Below, one piece after another: positions 48,439 through 57,558 of a DNA stretch of 60,101 bases. Numbering within the stretch: the first letter of the stretch is position 1; the number at the start of each line of letters is the position of its first letter. Under the pieces are notes generated by a model that saw only the letters and a list, made by a program, of their open reading frames with translations, ran no database searches and had not been told where the DNA came from. The position numbers and the translations under genes were made by a program. Source of the DNA: Bacteroidota bacterium (GTDB taxonomy: Bacteria; Bacteroidota; Bacteroidia; Chitinophagales; Chitinophagaceae); assembly GCA_018268035.1 (NCBI GenBank), contig JAFDXI010000062.1, positions 1 to 60,101 of the forward strand, in the 5' to 3' direction.

Positions 48439-50166
48439 ATGCAAAAATTTTCAATTTCTTTATTGCTTGTATTGATTTGTACAAACATTCTTCCACAGTC
48501 ATTCACCACTCAATTTGAAAAATCAAACGGCAATCAAACTTCCACTTATTTTGAATGCATTCATTATTATCAACAATTAGCAAAGGCTTTTCCAACAATA
48601 AAATTTTTAACCGGCGATACTACTGACTCCGGATACCCATTAAACCTGGTTGTATTTGCAGTTGATAAAGATTTCGATATCGCTTCATGGCATCAACAAC
48701 ACAAGGTGGTTATTTTGGTTAACAATGGTATTCATCCAGGCGAGCCCGATGGTATTGATGCAAGTATGATGTTGCTGCGCGATATGGCCCAGGGTAAATT
48801 AAAAGTGCCCCACAATATTGTATTGGCCATTATCCCAGTGTATAATATCGGAGGAAGTTTAAACCGGAATAGTTATTCAAGAGTTAACCAAAACGGCCCA
48901 GAGAGTTATGGATTCAGGGGCAATGGAGAAAATCTTGATCTGAACCGCGATTTTATAAAGGCAGACTCAAAAAATGCTTTTGCTTTTGAAAAAATTTTTC
49001 AGCAAATAAACCCAGATATTTTTATAGACAACCATGTGAGCGATGGTGCAGACTATCAACATACGATGACTATGCTCACAACACAATACAATAAATTAGG
49101 AGGTGAAATAGGTGAATTTTTACACGATATTTTCGAACCTGCCTTATACAAAGATATGCAATCAAAAAACTGGGATATGTGCCCTTATGTAAACTGTGAA
49201 GAGAGCAGTTTGAGAAATGGATGGGATGCTTTTTATGACCCACCAAGGTATAGCAGTGGATATGCAGCTTTATTTGAGACGATTGCTTTTGTACCTGAAA
49301 CACACATGCTGAAGCCCTATATTGACCGTGTTAAAAGCACGTATGCTTTTATGCAAACAGTTTTGGAAGAAGCATCCATTTTTTCAAATGAAATACTCAC
49401 AAAAAGAGCAGCATCCATCAATGCTATCAAACATCAGGAGTCATTTCCGCTGAGTTGGAAAGTTGATTCTTCACAATATGAGTATATTGATTTCAAAGGA
49501 TATGATACAACAATGACTGTAAGTGAAATTTCAGGTTTGCAACGTTTCTATTATAACCACTCCAAACCCTTTGATAAAAAGATAAAATTTTACAATACCT
49601 TCTCGCCTACTGTTTCAGTGAAAAAACCAAAAGCCTACATTATACCACATGGCTGGCACGAAGTTATTGACAGGCTAAAGTTGAACAATGTCAAAATGAG
49701 ACAACTAAAAAATGACACGAACATACTTGTGGAATATTATAAGGTAAATGATTATAAGAGTATGGCAAAGCCTTATGAAAAACATCACCGCAATTATAAT
49801 CTGCAACTAAGCTCTTATTATGATACTATTCATTTTTTAAAAGGAGACTATATCATATATACAGGACAAGGTGCTGACAGGTATATAGTTGAAACATTAG
49901 AACCACTGGCAGATGACAGTTATTTCAGTTGGAATTTTTTTGATGCTGTTTTACAACGCAAAGAATTTTACAGTGATTATCGCTGGGAAGATGTAGCTGC
50001 CAAATATTTACAACAACATCCTGAATTAATGGTGCAATTAAAAGAAAAACAAAAGGCAGATCAAACATTTGCCAATTCGGAAGAACAGCAATTGTTCTTT
50101 GTGTATGTTCATTCTCCCTATAGTGAACCTGAATATATGCGCATTCCGTTGTTCAGGATATTATGA
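48439..50166 (+). CDS. secreted M14 family zinc carboxypeptidase-like protein
   Basis: 575 residues with signal peptide MQKFSISLLLVLICTNILPQ. Zinc ligands are His99 and Glu102 in NNGIHPGEPDG and His199 in IDNHVSDG; NLDLNRDFIKA (about 165-175) is the Asn-Arg substrate-carboxylate motif. The catalytic Glu near the C-terminal part (FVPETHML) is plausible but not certain. A large extra C-terminal portion (~350-575) has no assigned domain. Periplasmic or outer-membrane peptide trimming is likely; cell-wall peptides are also possible substrates. Confidence 0.8.
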   Translation: MQKFSISLLLVLICTNILPQSFTTQFEKSNGNQTSTYFECIHYYQQLAKAFPTIKFLTGDTTDSGYPLNLVVFAVDKDFDIASWHQQHKVVILVNNGIHPGEPDGIDASMMLLRDMAQGKLKVPHNIVLAIIPVYNIGGSLNRNSYSRVNQNGPESYGFRGNGENLDLNRDFIKADSKNAFAFEKIFQQINPDIFIDNHVSDGADYQHTMTMLTTQYNKLGGEIGEFLHDIFEPALYKDMQSKNWDMCPYVNCEESSLRNGWDAFYDPPRYSSGYAALFETIAFVPETHMLKPYIDRVKSTYAFMQTVLEEASIFSNEILTKRAASINAIKHQESFPLSWKVDSSQYEYIDFKGYDTTMTVSEISGLQRFYYNHSKPFDKKIKFYNTFSPTVSVKKPKAYIIPHGWHEVIDRLKLNNVKMRQLKNDTNILVEYYKVNDYKSMAKPYEKHHRNYNLQLSSYYDTIHFLKGDYIIYTGQGADRYIVETLEPLADDSYFSWNFFDAVLQRKEFYSDYRWEDVAAKYLQQHPELMVQLKEKQKADQTFANSEEQQLFFVYVHSPYSEPEYMRIPLFRIL

Positions 50167-50297
50167 ATATTTATACACTAACTGTTCAAAAGATATCTTT
50201 AATACAATTAGGATTGTAAAAAAAATGTATCGGCTGTGTACAAAATTCATTGATGAGGATATTATTATAAAATATTAAACAGTATTTCAATCACAAA

Positions 50298-50327
50298 AAA
50301 AAATCCCACCATAATCGGAGGGATTTT
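50298..50327. terminator. hairpin between the M14 gene and rplI
   Basis: AAATCCC...GGGATTT with an inner CC/GG pair and one mismatch, flanked by A-run on the left and T-run on the right, serving the convergent genes in both directions. Confidence 0.7.
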
Positions 50328-50349
50328 ATAATCTTTTTCGGCCTGTTCC

Positions 50350-50796
50350 TTATTCACTTACTACTTCAAAATCAACTTCAGTATGATTGCCATTACCAAA
50401 ATCAATATTGGCTTTGTAGGTTCCTAATTCTTTTACTTCATCAGGGATAGCGATGCGTTTGCGGTCAATTTCATAACCTTTCTGATCGCGGATAGCCCTT
50501 GATATCTGTAATGATGTAACACTGCCAAAAATCTTACCGCTGGTACCGGTCTTAGCGCCAATTTTCAATGGTGATTCTTTCAGCACACTGATAACCTGGT
50601 TGATTTCCGCCAGCATAGCTGCTTCTTTCTTAGCCTGCACTTTCATGCGTTCTTCCAATTGTTTTTTATTGGAAGGATTGGCTTCTACAGCAAATTTTTG
50701 AGGAATAAGATAATTGCGCGCATAACCATTTTTTACATCCACCATTTCATTAGCAGCGCCAAGATTATCTACATCCTGTATTAATATTACCTGCAT
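50350..50796 (-). CDS. rplI: 50S ribosomal protein L9
   Basis: 148 residues: MQVILIQDVDNLGAANEMVD, YARNYLIPQKFAVEAN, the long connecting helix and a C-terminal domain with GKIFGSVTSLQISRAI. Last gene of rpsF-rpsR-rplI. Confidence 0.97.
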   Translation of the reverse strand: MQVILIQDVDNLGAANEMVDVKNGYARNYLIPQKFAVEANPSNKKQLEERMKVQAKKEAAMLAEINQVISVLKESPLKIGAKTGTSGKIFGSVTSLQISRAIRDQKGYEIDRKRIAIPDEVKELGTYKANIDFGNGNHTEVDFEVVSE

Positions 50797-50838
50797 TTTA
50801 AATAGCTTTTAGCCTTTGGCATTTCGCCATGAGCTTGT

Positions 50839-51105
50839 TTATTTTAATAAATCAGTTACGTAAGGTATCAACGCCATCTGTCTTGCTTTTTTAATAGCAT
50901 CACTCACTTTGCGTTGGTACTTTAATGAATTTCCTGTCAAACGACGGGGAAGAATTTTTCCCTGGTCATTTACAAATTTTTTCAGGAACTCAACATCTTT
51001 ATAATCCACATAGCGGATGCCATATTTTTTGAAGCGGCAGAATTTCTTCTTAGGCTTCTCTGTTTTAATGGCAGTGAGGTATTTTATTTCATTTGCTTTT
51101 GCCAT
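50839..51105 (-). CDS. rpsR: 30S ribosomal protein S18
   Basis: 88 residues with [40 protein letters not shown] and the conserved [20 protein letters not shown]. Binds S6 on the platform. Three bases after rpsF. Confidence 0.96.
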   Translation of the reverse strand: MAKANEIKYLTAIKTEKPKKKFCRFKKYGIRYVDYKDVEFLKKFVNDQGKILPRRLTGNSLKYQRKVSDAIKKARQMALIPYVTDLLK

Positions 51106-51108
51106 AAA

Positions 51109-51462
51109 TTATGCCTCCACTTTTTCAGTTCCTGTAGGTACGCCACTTCTCTTTTTTGAATTGTACTCAACGGCGTATTTATCGAGTGCAGTGATTAAAT
51201 GACGAAGCACCTGCTCGTCACGCAAAAGTTGAATTTTCAACTTTTCATTGAAGCTGGATGGCGCACTATATTCCAGTACCCAGTAAATACCTGTAGTCTT
51301 TTTCTGGATAGGATACGCCAGTGATTTTAATCCCCAGGGGTTGCTGTGCACTACGCTGCCTTCATTTACTGCAATAAAATCAGCATATTTCTTCTGTACG
51401 GCCTTAAACTCGTCATCAGAAAGCACAGGGGTAAAAATCACCATCAATTCATAATTGTTCAT
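51109..51462 (-). CDS. rpsF: 30S ribosomal protein S6
   Basis: 117 residues from ATG 51460-51462, beginning MNNYELMVIFTPVLSDDEF; LAYPIQKKTTGIYWVLEYS and DEQVLRHLITALDKYAVEY complete the ferredoxin-like fold. A longer frame from 51546 lies upstream of the promoter and is rejected. First gene of the rpsF-rpsR-rplI operon. Confidence 0.96.
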   Translation of the reverse strand: MNNYELMVIFTPVLSDDEFKAVQKKYADFIAVNEGSVVHSNPWGLKSLAYPIQKKTTGIYWVLEYSAPSSFNEKLKIQLLRDEQVLRHLITALDKYAVEYNSKKRSGVPTGTEKVEA

Positions 51463-51497
51463 TACCCTTGTTTTTGTTAGAAAATTAATTTGGGCGG

Positions 51498-51505
51498 CAA
51501 AAGTA
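51498..51505 (-). promoter_or_regulatory. -7 promoter element of rpsF-rpsR-rplI
   Basis: Minus-strand TACTTTTG followed by CCGCCCA, the same discriminator as in rpsT; 36 bases before the rpsF ATG. Confidence 0.65.
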
Positions 51506-51597
51506 AAGAATCTTTCCCAATTACCGAATTGATATTTTAAAACCATTATCCTGGCATTCGGCCGGAGATGGATAAGAATGGAGATGGTATGGTCCTG

Positions 51598-52134
51598 CTA
51601 AATCTTTGCTGCTGTCACTGTTAGATTTACAGCAACACTATTGCTTAAAACTGCACTGCTGCCACCTACACCAAAATCTTTTCTGTTTATAGTAAAACTA
51701 CCTGCAAAAACCAATGTATTGCCAGAATTGTTAACACTAAAAGGAAAAGAAATTATTTTAGAAACGCCTTTGATGGTCAATGTGCCGGTAACCTTATAGC
51801 CATTGTTGTCGCTGGTAATGGAGGTAGAAACAAAACTGATAACGGGAAACCTGCCTGCATCAAAATATTCATCGCCTTTTAGGTGTTTATCGCGGGCATC
51901 AATTCCTGTATTGATAGTATTTACATCCACTGAAACATTAAAAGATGAACTGGCAAGCGAAGAAGGATTAAATTGAATGGCGCCTTTTAAGCCTTTCAAA
52001 CTGCCCTCCGTATTAAAACCAAAATTCCTGATAGTAAATTTAATATCACTCTTCTCATCCACTGGCCTGTATTGCTGCGCCTGTAAACTGAATATGCCTG
52101 TCATTAAAACTACCAATGCAAGTGCTGCCTTCAT
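51598..52134 (-). CDS. YceI-family periplasmic lipid-binding protein
   Basis: 178 residues with signal peptide MKAALALVVLMTGIFSLQAQ. The YceI lipocalin-like barrel is recognised from VDEKSDIKFTIRNFGFNTEG, VDVNTINTGIDARDKHLKGD and FDAGRFPVISFVSTSI. Members bind isoprenoid or other hydrophobic molecules. Single gene; its ligand is unknown. Confidence 0.85.
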   Translation of the reverse strand: MKAALALVVLMTGIFSLQAQQYRPVDEKSDIKFTIRNFGFNTEGSLKGLKGAIQFNPSSLASSSFNVSVDVNTINTGIDARDKHLKGDEYFDAGRFPVISFVSTSITSDNNGYKVTGTLTIKGVSKIISFPFSVNNSGNTLVFAGSFTINRKDFGVGGSSAVLSNSVAVNLTVTAAKI

Positions 52135-52278
52135 GCTTTATTTTTTTTATGGAGTGCGATTATCTTATAAAAATTATTAATAAAAAACTAAAATTGCCTG
52201 AATAAGGTTGCCTGAAAACCCGGGTGCAAAGAAAAGCCATCCGGGCTGAATTCCGGATGGCTTTACAATAACTTTAGT

Positions 52279-52800
52279 CCGCCATTGTTATTCCTTCACA
52301 AATTTCTTTATGACAACATCACCATTCATTTCAATTTTTAATAAATAATTCCTCGGGTGCAAAGAAGCAATATTCACATTACAGGCATTGTTGCCTGCCA
52401 CAGCCTGCTGCTTTATGTTACCCGCAAAATCAATAATTGTAAGTTGGGTTTTATTGGTGGATGATAATCCTTCAATATGCAAAATATTGCTGGCGGGGTT
52501 GGGTGAAATTTTTATTTCATGGTTGGCCACAGCAATAATATTTGAATAGGCAACGGCCCCATCTGTGCTTGTTGTTTGCAGGCGGTAATAATTGGCGCCG
52601 TTCAACGGTGAAGGGTCATTGTAGTGGTTGTTAGTGGTGAATGGTGAATGATAAATGGTTGACCAGTGTTCGCCATCACTGCTACGTTGCACTGCATAAC
52701 TGCTGATGTTGCCGTTGTTGTTATCCCACATAATGCCATGATGATGCTGTAGCCAGCGGCGGATTTTTGTGATGATGATCTGTTTTTGGGTCAGGTCATT
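52279..52800. repeat. repeat block 1, copy A: 3' part of the delta-60 gene
   Basis: Near-identical to 55797-56310 (same strand): both encode KQIIITKIRRWLQ to the C-terminal VVIKKFVKE. By eye the copies differ by a few substitutions and two short indels. Confidence 0.75.
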
Positions 52801-54063
52801 ATTATAGCGGGCAAGGGCAATATCTATGCTGCCTTCTGTAACCGATGCGCCTCCAACAGTTACAATTTTATCCGTAGATTGTAATAATACCGATTGTATA
52901 AAACTTGAATATTCAAAGCCTGATGCTTCTCCATTATAACCAAAACCAGAATCGGGAAAACCATTGGCCGATAATCTTACCAGCACACCGTCAGAGCTTG
53001 TATCGCCATCTTTTTCACCGCCAATTAAAATTTTATCGCCTTTCATTACAGCAATGCTTTCCGCTATGGCAAACGAATCTCCAAACAAGGTGGTTATTTT
53101 TCCATTTGTCCCGAAACTGTTATCCAAGCTGCCATCCACGTTATACCTTGCAGTGGCAAACCGGGGTTCAAAGTTACCAGAGAACTTAGTTGTTTCTCCT
53201 GTTACCACAATTTTTCCATCTGATTGAAAAGCTAAATCATGTATATCAGCATCATCGTTATAAGCTGTAGTTACAGTTCCATTATCTCCAAACGATTTAT
53301 CAAGGGTGCCATCAGTTAAATAGCGTTGAAGGCAAAATTTCCTGGTAGTAAAATCAACCGGATAATAATTGCCACCTACAACAATTTTTCCATCGGGTTG
53401 TATTTTGCACGACTCAAAACTGTAATGCTCAGAAATAAAGGCATAACCTGTATCTCCAAATGTTCTGTCTAAAGTGCCGTTTTCTAAAAACCTGTTTATG
53501 AAACCGGAGCCCCCTGCACCACCTATAACTACTATTTTATTATCTGCCTGCACAGCGATACTGCCATAACCCCCGCTTTTATTCTTTGTAATTTGGATAA
53601 TACCGTTTGTACCAAAAGAAGAATCAATTGAACCATCTGTGTTTAACCTGGTAATAAGACCAGAATAGGTGGGATCGAAATAATAATACCAGCCATAGCC
53701 GGAAAGCAAAATCTTGCCGTCTTTCTGTATTGCTCCATACCGGGCTTCAGACCAACTTTCAAAGGGGATAACCACAACGGCTTTACCGCTGTCACCAAAA
53801 TTGTAATCCAGGTTTCCATCAGATGTATAACGAAAGGCCGCAAAACTGGTCGGATGTTCTTCTGTCGCGGATGCATAGCTTCCAATTACAACTATTTTAT
53901 CATCTGCCTGTATTATTGCATTGTTAATTGTGGGGTATGTACTATCTCCAAAATTTGTTATTACTTTTCCATCAGTTCCAAAACTTTTATCTAATGTGCC
54001 AGGTTGTGCTTTGCTTATTATCGCAAGCAAAATGTATGTTGTAAAAATAAAAATAGTTTTCAT
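52288..54063 (-). CDS. secreted delta-60 repeat protein with T9SS sorting domain (copy A)
   Basis: 591 residues. Signal peptide MKTIFIFTTYILLAIISKAQ. Seven or so delta-60 repeats follow (SFGTDGKVITNFGD, IIQADDKIVVIGSYA, RYTSDGNLDYNFGDSGKAV), a beta-propeller-like repeat of unknown function. The C-terminal ~80 residues (ISPNPASNILHIEGLSSTNK, IASLHPRNYLLKIEMNG, KKFVKE) form a type A T9SS sorting domain, so it should be exported and attached or released by T9SS. Lies 18 bases downstream of a broken hydrolase gene; partner of a closely related copy at 55803. Confidence 0.85.
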   Translation of the reverse strand: MKTIFIFTTYILLAIISKAQPGTLDKSFGTDGKVITNFGDSTYPTINNAIIQADDKIVVIGSYASATEEHPTSFAAFRYTSDGNLDYNFGDSGKAVVVIPFESWSEARYGAIQKDGKILLSGYGWYYYFDPTYSGLITRLNTDGSIDSSFGTNGIIQITKNKSGGYGSIAVQADNKIVVIGGAGGSGFINRFLENGTLDRTFGDTGYAFISEHYSFESCKIQPDGKIVVGGNYYPVDFTTRKFCLQRYLTDGTLDKSFGDNGTVTTAYNDDADIHDLAFQSDGKIVVTGETTKFSGNFEPRFATARYNVDGSLDNSFGTNGKITTLFGDSFAIAESIAVMKGDKILIGGEKDGDTSSDGVLVRLSANGFPDSGFGYNGEASGFEYSSFIQSVLLQSTDKIVTVGGASVTEGSIDIALARYNNDLTQKQIIITKIRRWLQHHHGIMWDNNNGNISSYAVQRSSDGEHWSTIYHSPFTTNNHYNDPSPLNGANYYRLQTTSTDGAVAYSNIIAVANHEIKISPNPASNILHIEGLSSTNKTQLTIIDFAGNIKQQAVAGNNACNVNIASLHPRNYLLKIEMNGDVVIKKFVKE

Positions 54064-54081
54064 AATATTAGTTTAGTTATT

Positions 54082-55616
54082 TTATTGATGTGTATCTCCA
54101 TCGCAGTTGTTTGGGATAAATGTTGTTGGGTTGTCCGGTGTGTTACAACCGTACCTATCATTTTCTTGCTCAACAAATTTTTTGTTATGAACTATGCCCG
54201 TAGTAGAAGTAATAATTGCCTGGAAAAATGTGGCTGCCCTTCCTGCTATATAATCATAGGTTTGACTTTGTGTACCAACATTTACCCCAAAGTTACTTTG
54301 GTATGCACAGTCAGGGCAACCCGCTTGATTTAATTTCGAATAATTACCACCGCACACTGTACAGTTTACATCTTCCGTTTTATTCAAGCCGTGCATCATT
54401 TGGCAATCCAGATACAATTCTGAAAACACCGAATTATCATCAAACATGTGGAATATAGTTTCGGAGCCAATACCGTATTCATTAAAGAGTTTTCCTTTGT
54501 TATTTTGAACAGTTGCATAAGATGAAGTTAATAAGCAGTTTGTTTCTATTCCAAAATTCTGTATATAGTTAGGTCCGACGCCACAAATTTGAAGGTTTTG
54601 TGAAACGTTGTTCTTTGAAAAATATATTGGCTGTTGGTGAATATCGAAAACCGGGTCTTGTACACCGGCAAAAGAAATAATAGGCGGCCTGTATGTGTCA
54701 CCGGCAAAAAAAACAGCAGGATTATTAATATTAGCTCTTGGAACAAACATAGTTCCTCATAAATTAATTACACCTGCTATGTTCGGAAAGTAATCAGGGT
54801 CGCCAATAGCAGGTGGAGGTGCAGCATAAAAATCCGGGTTAATACTTCCTAATGCCGCGCTAACATTTGGAAAAACAGCATCAATCATTGCCTGGCTTTG
54901 ATAATACACTGCATTCATTGCAATAAGGCTGCCGGCGCTCATACCACCTACAAATATATCGTTGGTGTTAATTTTGAAAAGCGTTTCAGTGGCATTTGCC
55001 TGTATTATGCTTCTTATTGAACCTCTTGCATCCTGGCAGGCACGATAGATAGCTAATATTTGCTGAGCGCTCACGTACTGCCATTTTGGATCGCCTTCAT
55101 GACCTGTTGGTGTGTTGGGTATATTTGTTTGATCAGTTAAAACACCTACCCTGTATGAGCAACTGAAAACAACAAAGCCACGGCTCGCCATTTCTTCACA
55201 GAAGTCTTCAAGGCCATCCTGGTCCGGGCTGCTACATTCACTAAAAGCGCCTGAATGAAACATTATTAAAGCGGGCAATGGGCATGTGCTGTAATTTATA
55301 CCTGTACCTGTGGGATAATATACGTAATAATATAATGCGTGGGCATCATCATCACAACCGGTGGCAGGGTTGCCATTGGGAATTGAGCAACCAAAAGGAC
55401 AATAATTAAGATAGTAGTGAACATCCTGATAACCTGCCGGTGTAAGGTTTTTATAATATGTTCTTGTAACCCGGTTTGCCACTGTAAATACGGAGTTTTT
55501 TAAAGAAGATGGAGTGCCGCAAAATATTCCTGCCAAATTGCATTTAGCGTGCTGTCCTGTGCATTTACCGTAAAAACAAAGGCCAACATAATAAGCAGTG
55601 CATACGTCTTTTTCAT
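54082..55616 (-). pseudogene. broken secreted alpha/beta hydrolase (copy A): frameshift and in-frame TGA
   Basis: An ATG at 55614-55616 starts a signal peptide (MKKTYALLIMLAFVFTVNAQ) that runs into a stop after DSTLNAIWQEYFAALHLL. The body continues in another frame (to 54757) with ALIMFHSGAFSECSSPDQDG (oxyanion region) and the nucleophile FVGGMSAGS. At 54757-54759 an in-frame TGA follows GVINL, and the same frame resumes GTMFVPRANINNP and continues to a normal C-terminus with LDCQMMHGLN (catalytic His region). A Trp codon (TGG) at the TGA position is plausible. Two separate lesions argue for a pseudogene rather than recoding. Its neighbour, the delta-60 gene 18 bases downstream, is intact. 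Confidence 0.75.
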
Positions 55617-55768
55617 AAATTAAAATTTAAAGTTATAAAATATTCTGTACACTATAAAACAACATATTCTATGCAATAACTCCTAATTTCTTGTTCGCAG
55701 TTTTAAAGTCAATTTTGCAGTTTTTTCAGTGGCTAAAACCAAAATACCAGGCGCTTAAAAAGTTTTTC
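55586..55768. repeat. repeat block 2, copy A: leader of the hydrolase unit
   Basis: Direct repeat of 58486-58665. The part 55691-55768 is identical to 58588-58665 over 78 bases by reading; the rest has about a dozen differences. It includes the start of the signal peptide, the untranslated leader and the last codons of the FAD gene. Confidence 0.85.
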
Positions 55769-55796
55769 ACAAAAAAACTGCCTCCACTCAATTCCA

Positions 55797-56310
55797 CCAT
55801 TGTTATTCCTTCACAAATTTCTTTATGACAACACCATCATTCATTTCAATCTTTAATAAATAATTCCCCGGATGCAAAGAAGCAATATTCACATTACAGT
55901 CATTGCTGCTTGCCACAGCCTGCTGCTTTATGTTGCCTGCAAAATCAATAATTGTAATCTTGGTTTTATTGGTTGATGATAAACCTTCAATATGCAAAAT
56001 GTTGCTGGCAGGGTTGGGTGAAATTTTTATTTCATGGTTGGTTACCGCAATAATATTTGAATATGCAACGGCCCCATCTGTGCTTGTTGTTTGCAGGCGG
56101 TAATAATTGGCGCCGTTCAGCGGTGAAGGGTCATTGTAGTGATTGGCTGTTGGCCTGCCAACGGTTGACCAGTGTGCGCCATCACTGCTACGTTGTACTG
56201 TATAACTGCTGATGTTGCTGCTGTTGTTGTTATCCCACATAATGCCGTTATGGCGCTGTAGCCAGCGGCGGATTTTTGTGATGATGATCTGTTTTTGATT
56301 AACACTATTG
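55797..56310. repeat. repeat block 1, copy B: 3' part of the delta-60 gene
   Basis: Matches 52279-52800. The middle and N-terminal parts of the two delta-60 genes are far less alike. Confidence 0.75.
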
Positions 56311-57530
56311 TTATAACGGGTAAGTGATATGTATTCAAGAACATTATTATTTGTATAACCAGTTAACAATATTTTATTGTCATCTTGAATACATAAACCA
56401 TAAGCAAAATTATACTCACTTTCAGAAACAGGCGTTGTAGTGTGTCCATTAGTGCCAAATGATAAATCCGGACTTCCATCACTATTAAATTTTGAAACTG
56501 TAAAACCATACCCACTCGTAATAATTGTTCCATCTTTTTGCAACATTACCCTGGCAACGCCTGAAGTATCAGGAAGTTTAGATAGTCCGTTTATACCAAA
56601 TGAATTATCAAGGCTACCATCCATATTATAACGGGCAAGAAAAGCCGTATCCTTAAAAAAGCTGGTTGCATTCCCAATTATTAATATTTTGCCGTCTGTC
56701 TGTAAAACCATATCATTTGTCTTGTCAGAAAGTTTCGTGAAATTATTTCTTACTTCTCCATTAGTACCAAAACTTACATCAGTAATTCCATTAGGCAAAT
56801 AACGGGTTAAAAGAACCTGGCTTTCGTCATAGCCTGCCGCCACAATTTTCCCATCCGCCTGCAATGCTACTGAAGTGCCTGTAGCAAGCCCGTTAAAAGT
56901 TGTAATTACTTTTCCTCCATCACCAAAACTTTGATCCAGGCTTCCATTATTTAAATAACGCAATGTTATAAAGTAACCACTGCTGGCGCCTTCTACAATT
57001 ATCTTTCCGTCTGGTTGTAGAATAACATCATGTCCAACATCTCCTGCACCATAATCCGCAATTACGATACCATTCTTCCCAAAAGAGGAATCAGGTTTTC
57101 CATCTGGATTAAGCCTGATAATAGGTATATCATAATTTGATTTGGGGTAATTTTCCGCGGCATAACCTGTAAGAATAATTTTTCCATCAGGTTGTACTGC
57201 CACTGCCTCTGCCTGCTCTGTCAAATAATTTGGACCGACATAAACTATAGTAAGGCCATCGTTGCCAAAACTGCTATCAATTATACCGTCTTTGGTATAG
57301 CGCATCGCCAAAAAACCAAAGGATGTATCTTTCTTAATAACATAACCATATCCAACAAGAATAATTTTACCGTCCGGTTGCTTTGATGATGCATAACATT
57401 CCAAATAGCTATTGGGCAACTTTGTTGTCACTATTCCATTCAGCCCAAAACTGCTGTCAGGTGTACCGGGTTGAGCATTTAACAATAATGAAAACTGGAA
57501 AAATGCAACTATGATAAAAGTAGGTTTCAT
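55803..57530 (-). CDS. secreted delta-60 repeat protein with T9SS sorting domain (copy B)
   Basis: 575 residues. Signal peptide MKPTFIIVAFFQFSLLLNAQ, then delta-60 repeats (SFGLNGIVTTKLPN, VQPDGKIILTGYAAENYP, LQTDGKILIIGNATSFF) and the same fibronectin-like linker (VQRSSDGAHWSTVG, ANYYRLQTTSTDGAVAYSN) and T9SS type A domain as copy A. The N-terminal ~400 residues have diverged strongly from copy A, while the last ~165 residues are almost the same. 28 bases downstream of a second broken hydrolase. Confidence 0.85.
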   Translation of the reverse strand: MKPTFIIVAFFQFSLLLNAQPGTPDSSFGLNGIVTTKLPNSYLECYASSKQPDGKIILVGYGYVIKKDTSFGFLAMRYTKDGIIDSSFGNDGLTIVYVGPNYLTEQAEAVAVQPDGKIILTGYAAENYPKSNYDIPIIRLNPDGKPDSSFGKNGIVIADYGAGDVGHDVILQPDGKIIVEGASSGYFITLRYLNNGSLDQSFGDGGKVITTFNGLATGTSVALQADGKIVAAGYDESQVLLTRYLPNGITDVSFGTNGEVRNNFTKLSDKTNDMVLQTDGKILIIGNATSFFKDTAFLARYNMDGSLDNSFGINGLSKLPDTSGVARVMLQKDGTIITSGYGFTVSKFNSDGSPDLSFGTNGHTTTPVSESEYNFAYGLCIQDDNKILLTGYTNNNVLEYISLTRYNNSVNQKQIIITKIRRWLQRHNGIMWDNNNSSNISSYTVQRSSDGAHWSTVGRPTANHYNDPSPLNGANYYRLQTTSTDGAVAYSNIIAVTNHEIKISPNPASNILHIEGLSSTNKTKITIIDFAGNIKQQAVASSNDCNVNIASLHPGNYLLKIEMNDGVVIKKFVKE

Positions 57531-57558
57531 AAAAAAAATTTTAGATTGTTAAAATGAG

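Noticed and set aside
54757-54759. The in-frame TGA as a selenocysteine or recoded Trp codon
   Set aside because: The same gene also has a frameshift after its signal peptide, no SECIS-like hairpin is evident, and other genes in the window use TGA as a normal stop.
52288-57530. The delta-60 genes as a toxin or adhesin system
   Set aside because: The repeats and T9SS domain show export and probable surface location only; no toxin or adhesion domain is visible.
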